Shown: positions 51,025-59,315 of the stretch, piece after piece
Layout: each line of letters opens with the position of its first letter
How positions within the stretch are numbered: the first letter of the stretch is position 1
NCBI GenBank assembly: GCA_946411505.1
Contig: CAMKEG010000007.1
Span: forward strand, 87,767-151,766
DNA: 64,000 bases
Direction: 5' to 3'
DNA from: an uncultured Treponema sp.
Lineage (GTDB): Bacteria > Spirochaetota > Spirochaetia > Treponematales > Treponemataceae
The notes under the pieces: generated by a model
Told to the model about the DNA's origin: nothing
The model's input: the letters and a program-made list of their open reading frames with translations, nothing else
Databases searched by the model: none
Translations under genes and position numbers: made by a program

Positions 51025-51053
51025 TTGATGTTTTTTCTGACAACCGTTATGTT
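51025..51053 (+). promoter_or_regulatory. Promoter of the GNAT gene at 51095
   Basis: TTGATG (51025-51030), 17 bp, TATGTT (51048-51053). The leader of about 35 nt carries GGGAG before the ATG at 51095. Confidence 0.5.
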
Positions 51054-51094
51054 GGAATAGTAAAAGCTGTTAATACTAAATTGGGAGAAGTGGA

Positions 51095-51547
51095 ATGTAT
51101 ATTGTCAAAGCGGAAGCAAATCAAGTGGAAAAGATCGTGGATATTTCTATCAGAGCTTTTGAAACAGATGTAAATGTTGGCGGCGCAAAAGGAGACTGCC
51201 CGCCTGAATTTGATTCAGTGGAATGGCATAAACAAATGGCAAGTGAGGGGCATTTGTATCAAGCAATGATTGGAAAAGATTTGGTGGGGGCCGCCATTGT
51301 ATTCCCGGATGAATCAAAAAAAAGTGTATACATTGGCAGGATTTTTATTGACAGCGTCTATCATAGAAAAGGTTATGGAATTCGTTTGATGGATTGCATA
51401 GAAAAGAATTTCCCCTGGGCCGCTGAGTTTAATCTTGATACCCCATGCTGGAATGAGCGGACAAATGCTTTTTACAAAAAGTTAGGCTATCAGATCGTAA
51501 AGGTTGAGGATGGCTTTAACTTTTACCGGAAAAGAAAAGACAGCTGA
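51095..51547 (+). CDS. GNAT acetyltransferase
   Basis: A 150-residue GNAT: IGRIFIDSVYHRKGYGIRLM is the acetyl-CoA motif, NAFYKKLGYQIVKVEDGFNF the C-terminal part. Its upstream region holds predicted LytTR site (a). Substrate unknown. Confidence 0.88.
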   Translation: MYIVKAEANQVEKIVDISIRAFETDVNVGGAKGDCPPEFDSVEWHKQMASEGHLYQAMIGKDLVGAAIVFPDESKKSVYIGRIFIDSVYHRKGYGIRLMDCIEKNFPWAAEFNLDTPCWNERTNAFYKKLGYQIVKVEDGFNFYRKRKDS

Positions 51548-51604
51548 CGGCTGCATGCGGGAGACGCCCGCATTAAAAGCGCGAGGGATTGTACCGTTGC
51601 CGGA

Positions 51605-52027
51605 TTATGAAATTCTTTTTATCAGAAAGATTTCCATCGGTTGCTCATAGTTTGGAATATCTATTAAAAGACCGCCGCAATCTTTGTATCCAAGCTTTCT
51701 GTAAAAATGTTGCGCGCTTTCATCAACACGGGTTGAAGTGAGGGCAAAATCATAGCCTTGGGATTTCATATCTTTTTCCCAATGTTCCAATAGTTGCCTT
51801 CCATATCCTCTTTTTTGGCAATTCCAATCAATGAAGAGCATTGTACAAAATGGCGTGTTGTCCCAAAATAAATTATATCGAAGTAGGCCGACAGGCTTGT
51901 CATTTTCAAGCAATACATAGCCCTGCTTGGAATTAACCTTTGTCTCAAATTCTTTTTCAGAAAGATGTCTGTCAAGAGTGAACCAAAACTCTTTGTCTCC
52001 CATTTCGACATATTTTATGTTTGTCAT
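51605..52027 (-). CDS. GNAT acetyltransferase
   Basis: A 140-residue GNAT with DWNCQKRGYGRQLLEHW (acetyl-CoA loop) and SAQHFYRKLGYKDCGG. Converges with the GNAT gene at 51095. Substrate unknown. Confidence 0.86.
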   Translation of the reverse strand: MTNIKYVEMGDKEFWFTLDRHLSEKEFETKVNSKQGYVLLENDKPVGLLRYNLFWDNTPFCTMLFIDWNCQKRGYGRQLLEHWEKDMKSQGYDFALTSTRVDESAQHFYRKLGYKDCGGLLIDIPNYEQPMEIFLIKRIS

Positions 52028-52046
52028 AAAATTCTCCGATTGTTTG

Positions 52047-53003
52047 CTATTTTAAAAAATGGACAATTCTTTCATCTATCCTTCTGTGAAAGCTGTATGT
52101 ATATGGAGAAAAGTATTTTGTCCAGAAGCGCAGGGCTGTCGGGTTTAGCGTTTCGTAATCCACTCCAAGGAATTCCGCGCCTTCTTTTTTAAGGACTTTT
52201 GAGAGGCATGACACCAGCGCTCTTCCTACGCCGTCTTTTCTGTATTCTTCATTTACATACATGCCGCAGATGTTGTGAATCTTGTCGCTAAGGTAGTTTT
52301 CTCCGTCGCCCTTTTTGCAGGAGATGAATCCGACAGGCTCTTCTTTGCAAAATGCGCCGAACCATCTTTTATTGTCGTCTTCAAACCACTGGTCAAAGTC
52401 ACTCAAATCTGACGGGAAAAAAACAGGCCCGTTTTCCAGGTGATGTACAAGCTTCATTTTCAGATTTTTGAAAATCCCGAAAGATCCAAAAGAAACTTCC
52501 TTAAATTCAAATTTTTGGGGCATATTGAATTCCGGGATTGACTTTATTTTTGTCATTGCATCGCTGCAGCGGATTCCAAAACCGTTCAGAATCAAAGAAT
52601 TGTTGGCTTCCGTGTCGTGGGCGAATCTTGACAGGGCTAAAGAATAAATACCGTCACGAACCATCTCGTTTGAAATTCCTTCAAACAAAAGTGACATAAC
52701 CTTTTCTCTTTCGGCCCCCAGCTCAAAAGAAACCGCGCTTCCTCCCAAAGGGCTAAAGCTTCCTTTGCAAAGTCCAAAAAAGCCGTCCCAGACATCCGCG
52801 AAGATCATGTAGCCCACAAAACGCCCTGCGCAAAAGGCGGCTTTTTTATATTTTTTTGTCGAAAGCCAGTTTAACAATCCCGCTGGAGATTCCTCCGGCA
52901 GCGAAGGAACTTTTTTCTTTTCAGCGGAATATTCTTCCTTAAGAATTTTTTCCGCATCAGGAATATAAGCCGGCTCAAAATCTTTTATGATGAATTTTTC
53001 CAT
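52047..53003 (-). CDS. Two-domain GNAT acetyltransferase
   Basis: A 318-residue protein with an N-terminal degenerate GNAT-like half (about 1-140) and a C-terminal GNAT with ICGMYVNEEYRKDGVGRALV. ATG at 53003 with AAGGTGG upstream is chosen. Two-domain GNATs include mycothiol-synthase-like and antibiotic acetyltransferases; substrate unknown. Confidence 0.8.
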   Translation of the reverse strand: MEKFIIKDFEPAYIPDAEKILKEEYSAEKKKVPSLPEESPAGLLNWLSTKKYKKAAFCAGRFVGYMIFADVWDGFFGLCKGSFSPLGGSAVSFELGAEREKVMSLLFEGISNEMVRDGIYSLALSRFAHDTEANNSLILNGFGIRCSDAMTKIKSIPEFNMPQKFEFKEVSFGSFGIFKNLKMKLVHHLENGPVFFPSDLSDFDQWFEDDNKRWFGAFCKEEPVGFISCKKGDGENYLSDKIHNICGMYVNEEYRKDGVGRALVSCLSKVLKKEGAEFLGVDYETLNPTALRFWTKYFSPYTYSFHRRIDERIVHFLK

Positions 53004-53072
53004 TTGTTTTTTTCCACCTTGCAAACAGCCAAAGCATGTCTCAAAGAAGATTTGTATGAAATGCGCCGCCTT

Positions 53073-53537
53073 TTATTGCCGCAATGATTGCATAAGCGCG
53101 AAAAAGTCTTCGGCCTTTCCCGCGCTAAAATACGCGAACCACGCTTCGAGCGTTTGGGGCTTGAAGACGCCAAGCTTTTCGATAATCAACTTTGCCCACA
53201 TAAGCGAGCCTGTCGCGCTTGCGGTGATTAAGTTTCCGTCGACCACAGCGGGAAGGTCAACGTAAAAATCCTTTCCCTTGTAGGTCGGACAGAACATTTC
53301 CAAAAAGCCTGCTCCGTTGCTTGTGTGGGGCCGTTTGTCCAAAAGACCGGCGTGGGCCAGGGCGAGGGTCGCTCCGCAAATCGCGCATACAGTTCCTCCT
53401 AAAGAAAGGAGTTCCGCGGCCTTTTGAACCGCCGCGCCGTGTTTTTGCTCGCTCCAAGCTGTCGCGCCTGGAAGCAACAGGACGCTCTTGTCGTCCATCG
53501 CGATTTCGTCAAGCGCGTAAAGATAAATTGACAGCAT
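53073..53537 (-). CDS. DJ-1/PfpI-family protein, N-terminally shortened
   Basis: A 154-residue protein with the conserved elbow VCAICGATLALAHAGLLD and ATGSLMWAKLIIEKLGVF. In full-length relatives about 50 residues lie between the first strand and DKSVLLLPGATAW; here LSIYLYALDEIAMDDKSVLL joins directly, suggesting an in-frame internal deletion. The active cysteine region is kept. Its promoter is divergent from the acetyltransferase gene with a LytTR-type site between. Confidence 0.75.
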   Translation of the reverse strand: MLSIYLYALDEIAMDDKSVLLLPGATAWSEQKHGAAVQKAAELLSLGGTVCAICGATLALAHAGLLDKRPHTSNGAGFLEMFCPTYKGKDFYVDLPAVVDGNLITASATGSLMWAKLIIEKLGVFKPQTLEAWFAYFSAGKAEDFFALMQSLRQ

Positions 53538-53572
53538 GTTTTTCTCCTAGTTTTGTATTGCGATTTTTTTTC

Positions 53573-53601
53573 ATTATATTTAAAGTTCCGCAGAGTGGGA
53601 A
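53573..53601 (-). promoter_or_regulatory. Promoter of the shortened DJ-1 gene
   Basis: Minus-strand TTCCCA (53601-53596), 17 bp, TATAAT (53578-53573). The -35 is weak; the LytTR-type site lies 10 bp upstream of it. Confidence 0.5.
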
Positions 53602-53611
53602 TGGATTTTTG

Positions 53612-53641
53612 ACAAGATGCGCTTTTTGCGGGATAAGATGC
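53612..53641. promoter_or_regulatory. Predicted LytTR-type site (b), between divergent promoters
   Basis: ACAAGATGC (53612-53620), 12 bp, ATAAGATGC (53633-53641). 12 bp from the -35 of the + promoter (53654) and 10 bp from the -35 of the minus promoter (53601). Confidence 0.65.
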
Positions 53642-53653
53642 GCCTTAAAATTC

Positions 53654-53682
53654 TTGTACATTCAATAATCTTTTTGTATTAT
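53654..53682 (+). promoter_or_regulatory. Promoter of the acetyltransferase at 53714
   Basis: TTGTAC (53654-53659), 17 bp, TATTAT (53677-53682); AAGGAG at 53701-53706 precedes the ATG. Confidence 0.6.
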
Positions 53683-53713
53683 TATGGAGGCTGCAAAAAC
53701 AAGGAGAAACAAC

Positions 53714-54325
53714 ATGAATCAAAAGGAAAGGATGATCGCAAACCTTCCGTACAAGGCTTGGCTTGACGGACTTGAAGAAGAACGGTTTGAAAACAAAAAG
53801 AAAATTTACCGCTACAACAATCTTCCGCCGGAAGAAAAAGAGGAGAAAGACCGCCTTATAAAAGAAATCCTCGGAAAGACAGGCGACTGGATTAACATCG
53901 AGGCGCCCTTTCATTGCGACTACGGCTATAACATCGAAGTCGGCCAGTGGTTCTTCGCCAACTACAACTTCATCGTTCTTGACGTTGGCAAGGTTAAAAT
54001 CGGCGACCGCGTTCAAATCGCGCCGAACGTCGCCATCTACACGGCGGGGCATCCGATTCATCCGGACTCGCGGAACTCAGGCTACGAGTACGGAATTGAC
54101 GTGACAATCGGAAACAATGTTTGGATTGGCGGAAATTCGTGTATCATGCCGGGCGTAACAATCGGAGACAATGTCGTGATCGGAGGAGGCAGCGTGGTCA
54201 CAAAGGACATTCCGGCGAATGTGATTGCCGTTGGAAATCCTTGCCGGGTTTTGCGTGAAATCACCGAGGCCGACCGCGACTATTACTTCCGCGACAGAAA
54301 ATTCGACGTGGACGACTATAAATGA
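53714..54325 (+). CDS. Hexapeptide-repeat sugar O-acetyltransferase (maltose/galactoside type)
   Basis: A 203-residue left-handed-beta-helix enzyme: N-terminal helical Mac domain (YKAWLDGLEEERFENKKKIY) and hexapeptide repeats IGNNVWIGGNSCIMPGVTIG and VVIGGGSVVTKDIPANVIAV. It acetylates maltose or galactosides with acetyl-CoA. ATG at 53714 with AAGGAG is the start. Confidence 0.92.
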   Translation: MNQKERMIANLPYKAWLDGLEEERFENKKKIYRYNNLPPEEKEEKDRLIKEILGKTGDWINIEAPFHCDYGYNIEVGQWFFANYNFIVLDVGKVKIGDRVQIAPNVAIYTAGHPIHPDSRNSGYEYGIDVTIGNNVWIGGNSCIMPGVTIGDNVVIGGGSVVTKDIPANVIAVGNPCRVLREITEADRDYYFRDRKFDVDDYK

Positions 54326-54451
54326 AAACAAAATGGAATTGCCGGCGACCGCCAAAAGGGCAGAGTGGTGGATTATGTCGAAGGCGAAGCGCTTGCGCAA
54401 AAGACTGCCCGCTATTTTGTAGACTTTTTCATCATTGTCAATTTTAATTGA
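54326..54451 (+). pseudogene. Possible gene fragment read in frame past the acetyltransferase stop
   Basis: After the TGA at 54325 the same frame stays open for 41 codons and reads ...AGDRQKGRVVDYVEGEALAQ and KTARYFVDFF, which looks like the end of a normal protein, but no start codon is visible. Either a C-terminal remnant or chance. It overlaps the 3' end of the minus-strand phosphoesterase. Confidence 0.3.
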
Positions 54452-55052
54452 TGAAAACTTGCTCAAAGTTAAGCCCGCCTTCTGTCGCGTCAATCAAAAG
54501 AAATGACGCGCCTTCCAAGCCTGCCGCCGAAACCGACACTACGTTTCCGTTTTCAAAATTCTGATGCGAATGGCCGACTACAACAAGGTCATATTTGGTC
54601 ACTTCCTTGCTTTTGCATGCGGTGTCAAAGATTCCGTTTTTTAAGCTTGACAATTGCAAGAATGGATACGGCGCGTCAACGTCTGAAAATAAAAAATGCG
54701 AGAAACGCATTTTGTGGCCAAAAGCTTCTTCTTCGTAAAAGAGCGGCATTTGCCTGATGAATTCCATTTGCTCACAAGAAAGCTTCTTTCTCATTCCGTC
54801 ATAATATTCTCTCAGATATTCAACGTCCGGGTCAATGTCAACGCCATGCTCAAGGTAAAGCTCGCAATTTCCCTTAAGGCAGATTGCGCCGCTGTTTTTA
54901 AGGAGTTCAAGACATTCAATTTCGTCGTTTCCGCGCTGAAAAATGTCGCCTAAAAAAACAGTTTTGTCCGCTTTTTTATTTTTGATTTTTTCAATAACGG
55001 ATTTCAATGCTTTAAGATTGCCGTGAATGTCTGTAAATACTGCAATTTTCAT
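54444..55052 (-). CDS. Calcineurin-like metallophosphoesterase (YfcE/MJ0936 type)
   Basis: A 202-residue protein: AVFTDIHGNLKAL, VFLGDIFQRG, LKGNCELYL and VVVGHSHQNF form the dimetal centre of the small bacterial metallophosphoesterases. Probably a phosphodiesterase or nucleotide hydrolase. Confidence 0.9.
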   Translation of the reverse strand: MKIAVFTDIHGNLKALKSVIEKIKNKKADKTVFLGDIFQRGNDEIECLELLKNSGAICLKGNCELYLEHGVDIDPDVEYLREYYDGMRKKLSCEQMEFIRQMPLFYEEEAFGHKMRFSHFLFSDVDAPYPFLQLSSLKNGIFDTACKSKEVTKYDLVVVGHSHQNFENGNVVSVSAAGLEGASFLLIDATEGGLNFEQVFIN

Positions 55053-55072
55053 TTTTTACCCTTCACGCAAAT

Positions 55073-55753
55073 TCACTTCACAATTTCATACCTAAGCCTT
55101 AGATATGAATCCTTCAAAACCTTGCATTCGACAAGCTTCATCACTCCAAGTTTTGAAAGTTCGTTTTCGCTCATCAAAGACTTTCCGTCAATTAAAGTGG
55201 CAGTGTCTTTTCCGCCGACCAAAACAGGAGCCACTACAAGGTCCACAAAGTCAAAGAGTTTTTCGCGCAAGAAAAGGCCGTTCACCGTTCCGCCCGACTG
55301 AATTGTAAGACGTTCGCAGGCGAAATTTTTGTAAAGCCATTCAAGCCCTTCCTTTAAGTCAAGCTTTTTCTGGTAAAAAATGTGAAGGTTCTTTTCCTTC
55401 ACTCCGTAGGCCGGATGCTTTTTGTTCGAGGTGAAAAGAACGAATTCTTTTGAGCGGGCGCAAAAATACCGCGCGCCATGCTCGGTCAAATGCGTGTTGT
55501 CCAAAAGGACAAAGGACACTGGCGTTTTTTGCGGAAAGGGCTTTTCATTTGCGCCCATTTTTTCCTGCACGCGGCCTGTGTTAAAGCTCCACAAGTCCGT
55601 CGTCTGCTCTATTTCGTAGTATTGTCCCACGCCTTCCTTGAGGCCTGGGATTTTTGGAAAGTCCTTGTCCACGTCAAGCGCGTCGCTGGCTCCTGTGCTG
55701 ATTTTTCCGTCAACGCTCATCAGCATAAAAAGAGTTGTAGTTGGTCGCATCAT
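55073..55753 (-). CDS. RibD C-terminal/dihydrofolate-reductase-fold protein
   Basis: A 226-residue protein, RPTTTLFMLMSVDGKISTG at the start and LTIQSGGTVNGLFLREKLFDF, LVVAPVLVGGKDTATLIDG near the end, as in RibD C-terminal reductases. NADPH-dependent reductase; probably a stand-alone oxidoreductase because no riboflavin genes adjoin. Confidence 0.88.
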   Translation of the reverse strand: MMRPTTTLFMLMSVDGKISTGASDALDVDKDFPKIPGLKEGVGQYYEIEQTTDLWSFNTGRVQEKMGANEKPFPQKTPVSFVLLDNTHLTEHGARYFCARSKEFVLFTSNKKHPAYGVKEKNLHIFYQKKLDLKEGLEWLYKNFACERLTIQSGGTVNGLFLREKLFDFVDLVVAPVLVGGKDTATLIDGKSLMSENELSKLGVMKLVECKVLKDSYLRLRYEIVK

Positions 55754-55832
55754 TTTTTCTCCTCTGATTTTTATATTTCAAAATCCGCGCGAACTTCGCT
55801 GATGTTGCCGCTCGTCTTTAGAATTTCTTTGA

Positions 55833-56309
55833 TCAGGTCAAAGACATGACATAAATCTGGCAGGGGTTCTCTTTGCCCCAGATTTCTTTTATGACTTCCA
55901 ATTCCTTAAAGCCGCAGGACTGGTAAAAACGGTTGGTGATGTCATAATCTGGATACACGCCCATCTGAACGGTTTTTACCTGCATAAAAGAATAGCCTTT
56001 TTCTGTCGCGATTTTCTTTGCCGCTTCAAAAAGTTTTCTTCCAAGTCCCATGCGGTGGAACTCTTTTTTCACTCCCATTACCGCAATCTCAACAGTGTCT
56101 TTGCCGGTCTCTTTGAGGCAGAGAAAGCCTGAGCATTCATCTTTTTCTTTTGCGGCAAGGAAAGTCCAGTCCGCGCAGTCTGAAATGTATTTTTCTCGGC
56201 TTTCGTCCACTTCAAACCAGTCGCGCAAACCTTCTAGAATTTTTCTTGCTATTGCCTGTTTTGTCGCGGGGTCCTTTATCTGTTCAATCTTTTGGCAAAA
56301 TGTCGCCAT
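55833..56309 (-). CDS. GNAT acetyltransferase
   Basis: A 158-residue GNAT: MGVKKEFHRMGLGRKLFEAA and NRFYQSCGFKELEVIKEIW. The GTG at 56321 is an alternative start but GAGGAAA sits just before the ATG at 56309. Substrate unknown. Confidence 0.88.
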   Translation of the reverse strand: MATFCQKIEQIKDPATKQAIARKILEGLRDWFEVDESREKYISDCADWTFLAAKEKDECSGFLCLKETGKDTVEIAVMGVKKEFHRMGLGRKLFEAAKKIATEKGYSFMQVKTVQMGVYPDYDITNRFYQSCGFKELEVIKEIWGKENPCQIYVMSLT

Positions 56310-56317
56310 TGTTTTCC

Positions 56318-56908
56318 TCACTTAAAAAGATTCGCGCCTTTCTCATAAGCCGTTTTTAGGTTCTTGCCCCAGCCTTCTTCACGCGAGGCAAGCTCCCTTG
56401 ACATTCCTGGAAAGATGACAAAGTCGGATTTTTTTGAGCGGTCAAAAATTCTGTCGCCTATCATGACTTTTTTCATGCTGTCCAAAAGGCCGAATTTTTC
56501 AAGGCGTTCCATCGTGTTGCCTGCCGTCACAAGGAAGAGGGCTTTGTCCAGAACTTTCATAGTTCTGTTTTCGCCGTAAGCAAATCCGTGAGACCAAACT
56601 CTGTCAAACCATCCAACAAGTTTCGCCGGAGCTTCCGTCCAAAAAACCGGATATATAAAGACGATCGCGTCAGATGAATTTATTTTCGACTGCTCGGCAA
56701 GAACGTCTTCCGCCACGCTTGGTGTTTTCCTGTAATTCGCGTCGCGCAAATATTCTTGCTCGCTCATATCTGTTTTAAAATTCATCTTGTACAAATCGGA
56801 AAGAACATAGTCGTTCCCTGAGTCTTCAATTCCCTTTATGAAAGAATCCCTTACGCGGCGCGTAAAAGAATCTTCCGATGGATGGCAGTAAACAATAAAC
56901 GCTTTCAT
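56318..56908 (-). CDS. Flavodoxin-like NAD(P)H oxidoreductase (KefF/MdaB type)
   Basis: A 196-residue protein: AFIVYCHPSEDSFTRRV FMN-binding start, IVFIYPVFWTEAPAKLVGWF and the ValThrAlaGlyAsn loop (LVTAGNTMERL). Two-electron quinone or drug reductase. Coupled to the GNAT gene by 8 bp. Confidence 0.9.
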   Translation of the reverse strand: MKAFIVYCHPSEDSFTRRVRDSFIKGIEDSGNDYVLSDLYKMNFKTDMSEQEYLRDANYRKTPSVAEDVLAEQSKINSSDAIVFIYPVFWTEAPAKLVGWFDRVWSHGFAYGENRTMKVLDKALFLVTAGNTMERLEKFGLLDSMKKVMIGDRIFDRSKKSDFVIFPGMSRELASREEGWGKNLKTAYEKGANLFK

Positions 56909-56921
56909 TTTGTCTCTCGAT

Positions 56922-57254
56922 TCAGCCTCTTAAGTTTTTGAGCGCGGATGGATTGTTGCCAATTATTGCGCCGAGTTTTTGACAGGATTCCATTTGCTCG
57001 CATTCGCCGCAAGTCGAAACTTTTTTGCCAATTGCGCATTGGCGTATGGGACAGAGCGATTCGCAGTAGGGTGTTTTTACTCCGTCAACACGGCAGCCGA
57101 CGCAATTAATCATTTGCTGCGTGATTTCAACGCCGTTCAAATCCGACCATTTCTTGGCTACATTTGCCCGCAAACTGTCGTTGTTGTTAATTGTGGCAAG
57201 TCGAGCCTCGCAAGATTCGCAATCCAATCCGCAATAAGCGATTAATGTTTTCAT
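56922..57254 (-). CDS. DUF3795 protein, stand-alone
   Basis: A 110-residue cysteine-rich protein: YCGLDCESCEARLATINN, MINCVGCRVDG, YCESLCPIRQCAIGK and CGECEQMESCQKL form the DUF3795 cysteine pattern, probably Zn or Fe-S binding. Function unknown. About 60% identical by eye to the N-terminal 110 residues of the fusion at 59846-60733. Confidence 0.88.
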   Translation of the reverse strand: MKTLIAYCGLDCESCEARLATINNNDSLRANVAKKWSDLNGVEITQQMINCVGCRVDGVKTPYCESLCPIRQCAIGKKVSTCGECEQMESCQKLGAIIGNNPSALKNLRG

Positions 57255-57255
57255 A

Positions 57256-58002
57256 TTAACTCCTATCCTTCATCCCCCATAGTTTATAAGGATTGTTTTT
57301 CAATTCATTCTCGTAAATTGAGACCACGTCCCAAATGTTGAAGAACATCGTCTTGCAGTTGCCTATCATCGTTTCTTTAATAAGTCCTTTTTCGTAAGCC
57401 ATTTTCTGAATTGTGTACCAGGCCTTAACCGGCGGATGGCCGCATTCGGTGAACCACTCGTTAGGCTGATAGATTTTGTTCACTTTCTCGCTCGAAGCGA
57501 ACGCGCTCTTTATGTCGTCTGGCGTATAACCTTCAACATAGTGCATTGCCGTAAGCTTGTAGATGTCCACGCCCAAAAGCAAAGCCTTTCCGCCGTTATG
57601 GATTGCGTAATCCAATCCACCTTTCACCGCTTCTTCGCCATGCTTTCCCCAGCCAGCCGTAGAGATGAAGTCCGGACCGCAAAAAGTGCCAGGCATTCTC
57701 TTGAATGTGTCGGCGATAATTCCCATTGCGGTTCGCTCGGCTTCCGGCGGAAGTATTTTGATTTTAACCGTAAGACCGAGTTTTTTATCTTCTTCTGTAA
57801 GAGGAATCTCCTTTGAAAGTCTGAGCGCAGGCATAAAAATGCTCCCCTCGCTGGTGACGATTTCTTTGAGCGTGTCGATTACTGTTTCCGCCCCGCCTTC
57901 CAAGCGCCCAAAGCTGCTCAACGAGCTATGCACTTCAAGAGTCATTCCTTTTTTAATGCCAAGCTTAATCAATGCGTCTTTGAATTCTTTTTTTGTCACC
58001 AT
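57256..58002 (-). CDS. Aminoglycoside 3-N-acetyltransferase family protein
   Basis: A 248-residue protein of the AAC(3) (antibiotic_NAT) fold: LEVHSSLSSFGRLEGGAETVID, PDFISTAGWGKHGEE and LLLGVDIYKLTAMHYVE. Members acetylate aminoglycosides or related amines with acetyl-CoA; resistance phenotype not provable here. 1 bp after the DUF3795 gene. Confidence 0.88.
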   Translation of the reverse strand: MVTKKEFKDALIKLGIKKGMTLEVHSSLSSFGRLEGGAETVIDTLKEIVTSEGSIFMPALRLSKEIPLTEEDKKLGLTVKIKILPPEAERTAMGIIADTFKRMPGTFCGPDFISTAGWGKHGEEAVKGGLDYAIHNGGKALLLGVDIYKLTAMHYVEGYTPDDIKSAFASSEKVNKIYQPNEWFTECGHPPVKAWYTIQKMAYEKGLIKETMIGNCKTMFFNIWDVVSIYENELKNNPYKLWGMKDRS

Positions 58003-58024
58003 TGTTGCTGCCTCTGTCAGCTTC

Positions 58025-59080
58025 CTACCTGTTCTTCTCCAAAATCCTCAAGCCCTCTTCAACTTCATAACCAAGAACTTCCTGAATCTTTTGGAAATTC
58101 TTTTTCTTGTGGAGCGTTTCCAGGACTTTCAACAATTCCTTCTTGCCGTGTTTTTTTATGAAAAGAGCCATCGCCCTTATGGCGTTTGTTTCTTTTCCCA
58201 ATGAGTAAAAACCTTTTTTGCAAGCATAAAGCTCGTCGCATTCATAGCAGCCGTCAAGGCCTTTTTCTTTGCAGCAAGCGGTGTTGGGGCACACGCCGTT
58301 TGGAGAGCAGGTCGCGAACGAACAGGTGTTGTAAATTGTCCTGCACGAACCGCACCAGGCCGTAAGAAAACAGTGATTGCAGGAAAGCCCGCAGCAGGCA
58401 ATCTGGTCTACGCCTTTTTTTGCCTGCTGACACAGCTTGTTTTTTATCCGCCGCATCGCTTCCACGTGCATAATCCAGTGGCGGGAAAATGGCATCTGTA
58501 TCAAGCCTTTTACATTTTTACCGCACCAGAAATCAATCAGCCAAGAAGCTGATTCTTCCGCGCTGACGCATTCGCTTGCGGCAAGGCGCTCTTTGTCCTC
58601 TTCCGAAAACTTTCGCTTTAAGTCGGAAAATTGCAAGCCCTTCAAAAACTCGTTTGTAGAATCCATCACAGCCTTGCAATATTCATAAAGGGCTTTGACG
58701 CTCAGTTTTTTTGAAAACTCAAGCATCGCCTCGCCGTCAAGCTCGTTTCCTGTCGTGATAATCGGACTTTTCGTTTTTTGCTTCCAACCGCCTTTAAATA
58801 AAACTTGCTTGTCATTAAGAATCAGCGTATGGCAAACAATGTCTTCTATACGGAAAAGATGCCAGAGCGACCATGCCAAAGTCGCGTTGTGGTTTTTCTC
58901 GCCGTCTCCAAAAGGCATTTGCCAAAATGCCGTAGGAGGAAAAGTATTTACGACAGAAGTAATCTGAGCGAACAAAGAATTCCGCAATTCAAGAAGAACT
59001 TTTATGCCCTCAGAAAATGTCGATTCCTTAGAAATGAGAGTTTGCATTTCCCTGTTTTTTTCTGACCAATCTTTATTCAT
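58025..59080 (-). CDS. DinB-like plus DUF3795 fusion protein
   Basis: A 351-residue protein. The first ~215 residues are a DinB-like four-helix bundle (TLAWSLWHLFRIEDIVCHTL, FSRHWIMHVEAMRRI); the following cysteine-rich segment (CCGLSCNHCFLTAWCGSCRT, NTCSFATCSPNGVCPNTACC) matches DUF3795, and a helical C-terminus follows. DinB folds bind metals and thiols. This pairing suggests a redox or metal-linked small-molecule transferase. Confidence 0.8.
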   Translation of the reverse strand: MNKDWSEKNREMQTLISKESTFSEGIKVLLELRNSLFAQITSVVNTFPPTAFWQMPFGDGEKNHNATLAWSLWHLFRIEDIVCHTLILNDKQVLFKGGWKQKTKSPIITTGNELDGEAMLEFSKKLSVKALYEYCKAVMDSTNEFLKGLQFSDLKRKFSEEDKERLAASECVSAEESASWLIDFWCGKNVKGLIQMPFSRHWIMHVEAMRRIKNKLCQQAKKGVDQIACCGLSCNHCFLTAWCGSCRTIYNTCSFATCSPNGVCPNTACCKEKGLDGCYECDELYACKKGFYSLGKETNAIRAMALFIKKHGKKELLKVLETLHKKKNFQKIQEVLGYEVEEGLRILEKNR

Positions 59081-59095
59081 GTTACAGCGTTTCCC

Positions 59096-59293
59096 CTATT
59101 CCAAAGCAGGTTTTACGGCATCCTTCGTATGGATAATCGTCGTGTCGCGCGCAGGAAGAGCGCTGCCTTTTTGGCTGAAGAGCATGCCGATTTCAGCGCA
59201 GCCCAAAACCTTTATGACTTCCTTATTCAGAATTTCATAATAAGTGATTGCGCTTTTCCAACTCATTCCGCCGATTAAACCGATTGTCTTCAT
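59096..59293 (-). pseudogene. Aspartate/glutamate racemase remnant with a large internal deletion
   Basis: A 65-codon open frame whose first ~28 residues (KTIGLIGGMSWKSAITYYEI) match the N-terminus of racemases and whose remainder (LGCAEIGMLFSQKGSALPAR, DTTIIHTKDAV) matches the C-terminal block. About 160 residues between, including the first catalytic region, are missing, in frame. Second racemase-derived sequence in this block (cf. 48344-49036). Confidence 0.75.
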
Positions 59294-59315
59294 TTTTTCC
59301 TTTCCAATGTTCAGT

